Source: Marinilabiliaceae bacterium JC040 (GTDB lineage Bacteria > Bacteroidota > Bacteroidia > Bacteroidales > Marinifilaceae). Taken from it: DNA of 64,000 bases. Location of the stretch: the NCBI GenBank assembly GCA_022496785.1, contig SNAP01000001.1, positions 434,001 through 498,000 of the forward strand, read 5' to 3'. The notes below the pieces were generated by a model that saw only the letters and a program-made list of their open reading frames with translations, was not told the DNA's origin and ran no database searches. Positions 56,862 through 64,000 of this stretch are shown here, piece after piece (position 1 is the first letter of the stretch; each line of letters opens with the position of its first letter). The position numbers and the translations under genes are program-made.

Positions 56862-57854
56862 ATGGCAATATTAGCATTCCAGAAACCAGACAAAGTCATA
56901 ATGCTTGACTCTGATAGCAAGGTAGGACATTTTGAGTTCAGACCTTTGGAGCCAGGTTATGGAGTTACAATAGGTAACGCTCTTAGACGTATACTATTAT
57001 CTTCATTAGAAGGATTTGCAATCACTGCGATTAAGATCGAAGGTGTAGATCATGAATTCGCTACAATTCCTGGTGTAATGGAGGATGTAACAGAAATCAT
57101 CTTAAAATTAAAACAGGTTAGATTTAAGCAAAAAGTTGAAGAAGTAGAGTCGGAAAAAATCTCTTTGGAGATTTCTGGTCAGGGATCATTTACTGCTGGT
57201 GACATTACATCTTCTTTAACTGGATTCGAGATTCTAAATCCAGAACTAGAGATATGTACAATGGATCCTTCTACAACTCTAAAGATAGAGTTATATGTAA
57301 ATAAGGGTAGAGGATATGTGCCATCAACAGAAAATATGCCAGTAGATTCAGAAATTGGTCTAATTCCAATCGATTCTATCTACACTCCAATTAAGAATGT
57401 AAAGTATTCTGTTGAAAACTATAGAGTAGAGCAGAAAACTGACTACGAGAAACTATTAATCGAAATTAAGACTGACGGATCAATTCATCCAAAAGATGCA
57501 CTAAAAGAATCTGCTAAGATTTTGATTCACCATTTTATGTTATTCTCTGACGAAAAGATTACTCTTGATAATGAGGATAAATTTGGTAATGAGGAGTTTG
57601 ATGAAGAAGTTCTTCACATGCGTCAACTACTTAAAACTAAGTTAGTGGACATGGACTTATCTGTAAGAGCATTAAACTGCTTAAAAGCAGCTGATGTTGA
57701 AACTCTTGGTAAGTTATGTGAATTCAATAAAAATGATTTATTGAAATTTAGAAACTTTGGTAAGAAATCTTTAACTGAGTTAGAAGCTCTATTGGATGCC
57801 AACAATCTTACTTTTGGAATGGATATTTCAAAATATAAATTAGACAAGGAATAA
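56862..57854 (+). CDS. rpoA: RNA polymerase alpha subunit
   Basis: 330 residues. The N-terminal dimerisation domain has [54 protein letters not shown]. The C-terminal domain (about 260-325) has [46 protein letters not shown], which binds UP elements and regulators. It precedes rplQ by 4 bases. Confidence 0.98.
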   Translation: MAILAFQKPDKVIMLDSDSKVGHFEFRPLEPGYGVTIGNALRRILLSSLEGFAITAIKIEGVDHEFATIPGVMEDVTEIILKLKQVRFKQKVEEVESEKISLEISGQGSFTAGDITSSLTGFEILNPELEICTMDPSTTLKIELYVNKGRGYVPSTENMPVDSEIGLIPIDSIYTPIKNVKYSVENYRVEQKTDYEKLLIEIKTDGSIHPKDALKESAKILIHHFMLFSDEKITLDNEDKFGNEEFDEEVLHMRQLLKTKLVDMDLSVRALNCLKAADVETLGKLCEFNKNDLLKFRNFGKKSLTELEALLDANNLTFGMDISKYKLDKE

Positions 57855-57858
57855 GAAG

Positions 57859-58329
57859 ATGAGACACAGAAAGAAATTTAATCATTTAGGAAGAAAAAGT
57901 GCTCATAGAAAAGCTATGTTAGCAAATATGGCTTGCTCTTTAATCGAACATAAAAGAATAGAGACAACTACTGCTAAAGCAAAAGCACTTAAAATGTACC
58001 TTGAGCCACTTGTAACTAAGTCGAAAAATGATACAACTCATTCAAGACGTACAGTATTTAGTTACTTAAAGCAAAAAGAGGCTGTAACAGAACTTTTCAG
58101 AGAAATATCTGTAAAAGTAATGAACCGTCCAGGTGGATATTTACGTATCCTTAAAACTGGAAACAGACTAGGAGATAATGCTGAAATGTGTATGGTAGAA
58201 TTCGTTGATTATAACGAAACATACGTAACTGAGCAAGCTCCAGCTAAGAAATCTACTCGTAGAAGAAGAAAAAAATCTTCTGAAGCTCAAGTAGAAGCAC
58301 CAGTTGAAGAAACTTCAAAAGAAGCGTAA
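57859..58329 (+). CDS. rplQ: 50S ribosomal protein L17
   Basis: 156 residues. The core [45 protein letters not shown] is canonical. A C-terminal extension of about 40 residues ([27 protein letters not shown]) is typical of Bacteroidota. It ends the ribosomal cluster and is followed by a terminator. Confidence 0.97.
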   Translation: MRHRKKFNHLGRKSAHRKAMLANMACSLIEHKRIETTTAKAKALKMYLEPLVTKSKNDTTHSRRTVFSYLKQKEAVTELFREISVKVMNRPGGYLRILKTGNRLGDNAEMCMVEFVDYNETYVTEQAPAKKSTRRRRKKSSEAQVEAPVEETSKEA

Positions 58330-58363
58330 GCAATTAAATACGACTAAAGTCGACAAAATAAAG

Positions 58364-58395
58364 AAAGGTGAGAATGTAAATTCTCGCCTTTTTTT
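58364..58395 (+). terminator. Terminator of the ribosomal protein cluster
   Basis: A stem AAAGGTGAGAAT with ATTCTCGCCTTT (one G-U), loop GTAA and a T run, 34 bases after the rplQ stop. Confidence 0.9.
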
Positions 58396-58479
58396 GTATC
58401 ACTATTTCTTATGATTTTTTATTTCTCATACCACTATGAATATTTTATTTTGTAACTTGTATAGGATTTTAACAAATAA

Positions 58480-59784
<1,305 letters not shown>

Positions 59785-59821
59785 AACAAGACACTATCCT
59801 AATAAGTGTTTAAAACAATAA

Positions 59822-59854
59822 AATAGGGCTTTATTTTAAATATAGAGCCCTATT
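59822..59854. terminator. 3'-end hairpin between eno and the HAD gene
   Basis: A 13-bp stem AATAGGGCTTTAT with ATAGAGCCCTATT (one G-U) between convergent genes. It overlaps the last base pairs of the HAD gene stop codon. There is no long T run on either strand, so efficiency is uncertain. Confidence 0.6.
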
Positions 59855-60587
59855 ATAGTTTAATATCATAAAATGAGTTTATAATCTCTAGAGAATTATT
59901 TGAATTAGTAGATTGATGTTCTGTCTTAAAATCTATAATGTTTTGAGGTATTTTATTGTTAGGAAGACAGAACCATGAAGCGTGAAGTCCAGCTTTTAGA
60001 GCTCCTTTTATATCTATCTCAAAATTATCCCCTACCATTAGACAGTTTTCTTCTTTGTAACCTTCTTTTTTACATGCAAAATTAAAAATCTCTTTATGTG
60101 GCTTACAAATACCTATACTTTCTGAACAATAAATGTTAGTAAACTGTTCTCTAATATTACATTTTAGTAGTTTTTTATTCTGTACATCATCAAAACCATT
60201 AGAAATTGCTGAACAAACAATGCCTTTTTGGTTAAACTTATTAAGATTGTTAATAACTCCCTTAAATAATTTTGTATGTTGATAACACAGATCCATGTAT
60301 GAATTGTTGATATCAATAGCAAAATCTATATCATTAATTCCTCTTTCCTTTAAAGTGAATTTAAATCTATCTATTAATAAATCTTCTCTACTAATATTTG
60401 TGTTGTAGTATTTATTCCACAGTCTAGTGTTGTGAAATGAGTATATCTTTTTAAAGATCAAATAATTTTTAAACTCGGAAATTAAACCATACATTGTAAA
60501 GACTTCTTCTAAAGCAATCTCACTACTTCTACTGAAATCCCATATAGTATTGTCTAAATCGAAAAAGATGCATTTGATATTATTCAT
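59853..60587 (-). CDS. yjjG: HAD-family phosphatase, YjjG-like (noncanonical pyrimidine nucleotidase)
   Basis: 244 residues. HAD motif I is FFDLDNTIWDF (Asp9 and Asp11), motif II ICSAISNGFDDVQ, motif III KPHKEIF (Lys) and motif IV MVGDNFEIDIKGALKAGL. The C1 cap region and LDNTIWDF match YjjG-like 5'-nucleotidases, which clean modified pyrimidine nucleotides; other HAD substrates cannot be excluded. Confidence 0.82.
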   Translation of the reverse strand: MNNIKCIFFDLDNTIWDFSRSSEIALEEVFTMYGLISEFKNYLIFKKIYSFHNTRLWNKYYNTNISREDLLIDRFKFTLKERGINDIDFAIDINNSYMDLCYQHTKLFKGVINNLNKFNQKGIVCSAISNGFDDVQNKKLLKCNIREQFTNIYCSESIGICKPHKEIFNFACKKEGYKEENCLMVGDNFEIDIKGALKAGLHASWFCLPNNKIPQNIIDFKTEHQSTNSNNSLEIINSFYDIKL

Positions 60588-60592
60588 AGATA

Positions 60593-60621
60593 CAAAAATA
60601 TGATATTATTACAAATTTCAA
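60593..60621 (-). promoter_or_regulatory. Promoter of the HAD gene (TTG-N18-TATTTTTG)
   Basis: On the minus strand, TTG (60621-60619) and TATTTTTG (60600-60593) are 18 bases apart. The -7 box ends only 5 bases before the ATG, so transcription would start at or next to the start codon. Confidence 0.55.
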
Positions 60622-60749
60622 ATCATATATAAATAATAGCTAGTTTATGGGATTGATATATTTGAACCTTTTTTGTAATTTTATTAGGAGTCTTTATGTA
60701 TTAGAGGAGTATAATGCTCTATAATAAAGTACATTAATCAACATTTACA

Positions 60750-60802
60750 GTCAGTTTACCAAATCTTTCTTGTATTCCAGACTAATTGGTTGTTTATTTG
60801 TA
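60750..60802 (+). promoter_or_regulatory. Promoter with upstream block, copy 1 (secreted protein gene)
   Basis: A 25-base block starting GTCAGTTTACCAAATC (60750-60774) leads into TTG (60770-60772), then N20 and TTTATTTG (60793-60800), a -7 box with one mismatch to TAnnTTTG. The same arrangement recurs at 61731-61783, 23 of 25 bases identical. Confidence 0.7.
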
Positions 60803-60862
60803 TTCGAGAAGTAGAAGTATATTTAAAGGTATACAATTACATATTCATAAAAAGAATTGTTT

Positions 60863-61603
60863 ATGAGAAAAATATCTACAATACTATTAATGTTAATCTT
60901 ATTTTCGCAATTACTTGTTGCTCAGGTTAGTAATGTTCAGAAAGTTGCATTAGGTTCTAAGATAGAGTATAGTGTACTTCTTCAATCTTCAGTATCTGAT
61001 TTAGATGCCAGTGGATATACTTTTGTATGGACGATTGATAAAATGGGTAAAAGATATACTACTGGAAATGAAGGAGTGAAAGGGGTTCTTGAAATGATTT
61101 ATAGTTCAGCAAATGGATTTAAAGCTGGAGATAAATTTAAATTGCAAGTTTATTCTATTAGAAATGTTGCTGATGTTTGTCCTTCTAATATTCAAGAACA
61201 AGAAATAGAAATAATATCTGAACCTCAATTAGATATCTTAGCAGAAAACAATATAGGTGTTTGTTCTTATTCTAAAGCAAACAGTCATACTCCAATAAAT
61301 TTTACATTTAATGTTATTGGTTTTGTTGGTACTTTTAGAATTCAGTATGAAATAGAAAATCATAAAGGAGATATTATTGCAACTAATGATATAGAATTAG
61401 AAACTGCTAGTCCTGTTGTTGATGTTGCTAAGGATATTGACAATCTGTTTGTTAATGAAACAAGTACTGATGTTATTTATAAGTTAAAGATAAAGAGTAT
61501 CACGTTTATGGATTCATCTTTAACAAGTATGAATAATTTAGAAATATATACACAAAGTATTGTAGTTGTTCCTGCAGTTAAACTTGGTAAGATTACATTC
61601 TAA
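60863..61603 (+). CDS. Secreted protein of the T9SS cargo locus, unrecognised family
   Basis: 246 residues from ATG 60863 (a TTG two codons upstream is possible). A signal peptide ends LLVAQ (about residue 20). The mature part is beta-rich, with a PKD/Ig-like start (LGSKIEYSVLLQSSVSDLDASGYTFVWTIDKMGK) that resembles the N-terminus of the next protein. There is no C-terminal sorting domain of type A or B, so it is periplasmic or uses another route. It has its own promoter and terminator but shares the upstream promoter block with the following gene. Confidence 0.75.
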   Translation: MRKISTILLMLILFSQLLVAQVSNVQKVALGSKIEYSVLLQSSVSDLDASGYTFVWTIDKMGKRYTTGNEGVKGVLEMIYSSANGFKAGDKFKLQVYSIRNVADVCPSNIQEQEIEIISEPQLDILAENNIGVCSYSKANSHTPINFTFNVIGFVGTFRIQYEIENHKGDIIATNDIELETASPVVDVAKDIDNLFVNETSTDVIYKLKIKSITFMDSSLTSMNNLEIYTQSIVVVPAVKLGKITF

Positions 61604-61620
61604 AATAATATTCATCAAGA

Positions 61621-61655
61621 AAAAAAGGTTATTGGTAGTTCAGTAACCCTTTTTT
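61621..61655 (+). terminator. Terminator after the secreted protein gene
   Basis: A stem AAAAAAGGTTATTG with CAGTAACCCTTTTTT (one G-U, one unpaired C), loop GTAGTT and a T run. Confidence 0.85.
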
Positions 61656-61730
61656 ATGTAACTTACTGTTAATTTAATGGAAGGAAAAAGGCTGTTAGTC
61701 ATAGTCGAGGTGTTTTCATCAATGGTATAA

Positions 61731-61783
61731 GTCCGTTTACCAAAACTTTCTTGTAAACTGTCGTTTTTGATTGTTTATTTGTA
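61731..61783 (+). promoter_or_regulatory. Promoter with upstream block, copy 2 (type B CTD protein gene)
   Basis: The block starts GTCCGTTTACCAAAAC (61731-61755). TTG is at 61751-61753, then N20 and TTTATTTG at 61774-61781, with identical spacing to copy 1. The 18 or so bases between the conserved parts differ freely, so the match is not simple recent duplication. Confidence 0.7.
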
Positions 61784-61832
61784 GTGTAGAGATCGATAAA
61801 AAGTTTATTTACAAACGATAACACACACTACT

Positions 61833-62963
61833 ATGAAAAACTTCAAAAATATAATACTAGCCTTGATACTGTCGCTAACAAGTTTTTTAGCACCTTCAGT
61901 ATTAGCATCAGGAAATGTTTATGATGTATCACTTAAATGTGGTGAAACTAAATCGTTTACAGTTGCAAATATACCAGATGCAAAATATACATGGACATTA
62001 GTTGATAATTTTGGAAATGTGATTTTTGAAAAAATAGATAACTCAACTAGAAATGTATGTGATATAGTAATTCCAGAAGAAGAGGGATTATATAAATTAA
62101 CAGTTGTAGCAGACGTTGATGGATGTAAAGAAGAATTAGAAAATAGAATATTAGCTTCAAAAATTAAAATGGATTTATCAATTGATGGTAAAGATTGGTT
62201 ATGTGAGACTCAATCAACATTACTTTCTGTAGAGATTAATTCAGCAAGTTCAGTAAATGGTGTATCATACCAGTGGTTTAAAGATGATGCTGAGATTTCT
62301 GGAGCAACAAATAAAACATATCTAGCAAACGAGGTAGGTATATATAAAGTTAAAGTTACTGTAGCAGGAACATCTGTATCTTTTTATGAGACTAAAGATT
62401 TAACTGAAGTTAAAGAACTTCCTTTCCTAGAAGTAGAAGAAGAAGCACAATATAAGAAAGAAGCAGAAATTGTTATCGGTAATAATGCAGATTGGGATAA
62501 TGATAGAGGTTATACATACGAATGGTCTGTAAAGCAAGAAGGAACAAACTTAAATGTAAAATTACCTTCAGAAACTGATAGTAAGATTGATTTATCTAAG
62601 ATTGATAAAGCTGGAATTTTCACAGTTAAAGCAAGTGATAAGTTTTGTTCAGTTGAAGCTTCAATAAATGTAATTAGATGGTATAATGTTGGAATGCCAA
62701 CAGGATTTAGACCTTCTAAAGGAGAGAAATTAACATTAGTAGGAAACCAGCAAGGTATTGAAAGTGTGAAACTTCAAATATTCGATAGAAATGGAGTATT
62801 AGTATACGAAGCACTTAATGCAGATGACGCTTTTAATAGTGGATGGAATGGAAAATACAATGGAGATGACCAGAGAATTGATGGTTATGTATATTTCTTA
62901 ACAGTTAATTTTGATAATGGAGAAATCTTGAAGAAAAAAGGTAGTGTATCGTTATTAAGATAA
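61833..62963 (+). CDS. Secreted protein with type B T9SS C-terminal sorting domain (CHU_C)
   Basis: 376 residues. Signal peptide about 1-25 (ending VLASG). Ig/PKD-like beta domains follow (YTWTLVDNFGNVIFE near 50, SYQWFKDDAEISGATNKTYLANEVGIYKVKVTVAG near 150, YTYEWSVKQEG near 230). The C-terminal about 85 residues form the gliding motility-associated domain: GFRPSKGEKL, LQIFDRNGVLVYEA, FNSGWNGKYNGDDQRIDGYVYFLTVNFDNG and KKKGSVSLLR. Type B cargo is exported and attached or released by the T9SS, usually with a SprF-like partner, which follows here. Confidence 0.88.
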   Translation: MKNFKNIILALILSLTSFLAPSVLASGNVYDVSLKCGETKSFTVANIPDAKYTWTLVDNFGNVIFEKIDNSTRNVCDIVIPEEEGLYKLTVVADVDGCKEELENRILASKIKMDLSIDGKDWLCETQSTLLSVEINSASSVNGVSYQWFKDDAEISGATNKTYLANEVGIYKVKVTVAGTSVSFYETKDLTEVKELPFLEVEEEAQYKKEAEIVIGNNADWDNDRGYTYEWSVKQEGTNLNVKLPSETDSKIDLSKIDKAGIFTVKASDKFCSVEASINVIRWYNVGMPTGFRPSKGEKLTLVGNQQGIESVKLQIFDRNGVLVYEALNADDAFNSGWNGKYNGDDQRIDGYVYFLTVNFDNGEILKKKGSVSLLR

Positions 62964-62971
62964 AATAATTA

Positions 62972-63009
62972 GATAAAGGTGAGTAAGATATAAATTACTC
63001 ACCGTTATC
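62972..63009 (+). other. Intercistronic hairpin between the cargo gene and its PorP/SprF partner
   Basis: GGTGAGTAA (62978-62986) pairs with TTACTCACC (62995-63003); flanking GATAA/TTATC extends the stem. It is not followed by a T run, so read-through or RNA processing seems likelier than full termination. Confidence 0.55.
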
Positions 63010-63035
63010 TGTATAAAAATATAAATACGCAGACT

Positions 63036-64000
63036 ATGATAAAGAAGATTATCATTTTTTTATTTCTACTACTAAATGCATTAATTTATAAAGTGCATGC
63101 TCAAGAGGTACATAATTCTCAATATTATGCAATGCCTCTTTATTTGAATCCTGCAAATACTGGAGATTCAAATTATGATCTGAGAAGTGGTTTAAGCGTT
63201 AGAAATCAATGGAGTACAGCTTCTGTGCCTTTTTCTGCACAATATTTATACGGAGATGTAAAAATTCCAACTAAATTAATTCAACGTGCTTGGTTTGGTT
63301 TTGGTGTCTCTTTACTAAATGATATTGCTGGTGATGGTATTAATAGTAGATATGGAGCTTTATCTTTGGGTTTCCATAAATTAATATCAAGAGGAGATGA
63401 TTTGTTGCTGAGTGGAGGTATAACAACTCAGATAATAAATAAATCGGTTGATTATAATAATTTGAATTTTGCCCAGGAATGGGTGGATAGTAGGTTTGAA
63501 AAAGGTGTGGTTGGAGAACTTACAGGTTCATCATCAATGTTTTATATTGATATATCATTAGGTACTAAATTAACCTATTATTTTAATGGAAATACATTTG
63601 CAGCAGGTTTTAGTGCTTCTCATATAAATCAACCTTCGGAATCTTTTTATAAATTAACTAATAATTTAGCAACTAAATATAGTCTATATCTGGATTCTGG
63701 GTTTTGGGTAGCAGAAAGACAATTAAAATTTGAACCTTCTTTGATTTTAGATATGCAAGAGGGGGAATCTTATTTAATGGGAGGAGTAAATATTTCTAAA
63801 CCTTTTAATATACATAGATCAAAAAGTTTGATTTTAGGTTTATGGTATAGATCAGTTGTCGAAATTATACCTGTAGTAGGACTAGAATTTAATAAATTTA
63901 AATTTATTGCTTCTTATGATGTTCCTATAAATGATATGACATATAGAAGAAGAGGAGGATTTGAGATTTCTGTGACATATAGAACCGGTTATAAAAATCC
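63036..64000 (+). CDS. PorP/SprF family outer-membrane protein (cut by the right window edge)
   Basis: 321 residues visible from ATG 63036. A signal peptide ends KVHAQ (about residue 23), followed by the family start EVHNSQYYAMPLYLNPANTGDSNYDLRSGLSVRNQW. Barrel strands run on to FEISVTYRTGYKN at the edge, so the gene is nearly complete. It is 72 bases after the type B CTD gene, the arrangement known for SprB-SprF, in which SprF is needed for secretion of that cargo. It is a paralogue of porP at 14435-15418. Confidence 0.88.
   Translation, partial: MIKKIIIFLFLLLNALIYKVHAQEVHNSQYYAMPLYLNPANTGDSNYDLRSGLSVRNQWSTASVPFSAQYLYGDVKIPTKLIQRAWFGFGVSLLNDIAGDGINSRYGALSLGFHKLISRGDDLLLSGGITTQIINKSVDYNNLNFAQEWVDSRFEKGVVGELTGSSSMFYIDISLGTKLTYYFNGNTFAAGFSASHINQPSESFYKLTNNLATKYSLYLDSGFWVAERQLKFEPSLILDMQEGESYLMGGVNISKPFNIHRSKSLILGLWYRSVVEIIPVVGLEFNKFKFIASYDVPINDMTYRRRGGFEISVTYRTGYKN

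Overview
The window is AT-rich chromosomal DNA of a Bacteroidota bacterium, probably from the Bacteroidales side of the phylum. Four things point this way. It carries type IX secretion (T9SS) core genes in the Porphyromonas-like order porP-gldK-gldL-gldM-gldN. It has a ferredoxin-dependent 2-oxoacid oxidoreductase, a rubredoxin and a selenophosphate synthase, which suggests an anaerobic or microaerobic life. It contains Bacteroidota-specific families (DUF3098, DUF4296, DUF2141, type B C-terminal sorting domain, PorP/SprF). Its promoters have the phylum's TTG-N17-20-TAnnTTTG form, and Shine-Dalgarno sequences are rare. I see no prophage, insertion sequence, CRISPR array or rRNA operon.

Layout. 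Bases 1-3819 (minus strand) hold a TonB-dependent receptor, a DUF2141 protein, a TPR protein and the start of a LytS-type histidine kinase that runs off the left edge. At 4380-4869 are an RRM protein and a cold-shock protein with a terminator. At 5034-6255 a 4Fe-4S protein and a 53-residue rubredoxin diverge from a region with a clear palindrome, followed by tRNA-Phe. At 6504-9783 lie an M16 protease, an O-methyltransferase, selD and a YedF-like gene. From 23990 down to 9840 runs a tightly packed minus-strand series: mfd, coaX, an outer-membrane protein, a TPR protein, lptC, a CNNM/CBS protein, porP and gldKLMN. At 24091-28919 are a 2-hydroxyacid dehydrogenase and the ftsX-DUF3098-uppP-truB-queA operon. 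At 29031-36308 are a DUF2797 protein, a duplicated tRNA-Gly/tRNA-Leu pair, manC, an Mla-type ABC transporter, a DUF4296 lipoprotein, and a PadR/PspC pair. At 36584-39296 is the korDABC-like operon. At 40356-58329 is the merged str-S10-spc-alpha ribosomal protein cluster, followed by eno. At 59853-60587 is a YjjG-like HAD phosphatase. From 60863 to the right edge is a T9SS cargo locus: a secreted protein, a type B CTD protein and a PorP/SprF paralogue.

How the genes work together. The T9SS machine (gldKLMN, porP) is packed with an LPS-export gene and two uncharacterised envelope proteins. The locus at the right edge looks like a dedicated cargo with its own SprF-like outer-membrane partner. 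Its two promoters share a nearly identical 25-bp upstream block, which suggests a common regulator. The other non-coding observations that stand out are a palindrome over the rubredoxin promoter, an 11-bp-phased inverted repeat ahead of rpsL, and a hairpin coinciding with a candidate internal promoter before secY. I found no wholly new defence or mobile system. The strongest candidates for undescribed biology are the cargo locus at 60.7-64 kb and its shared promoter motif.
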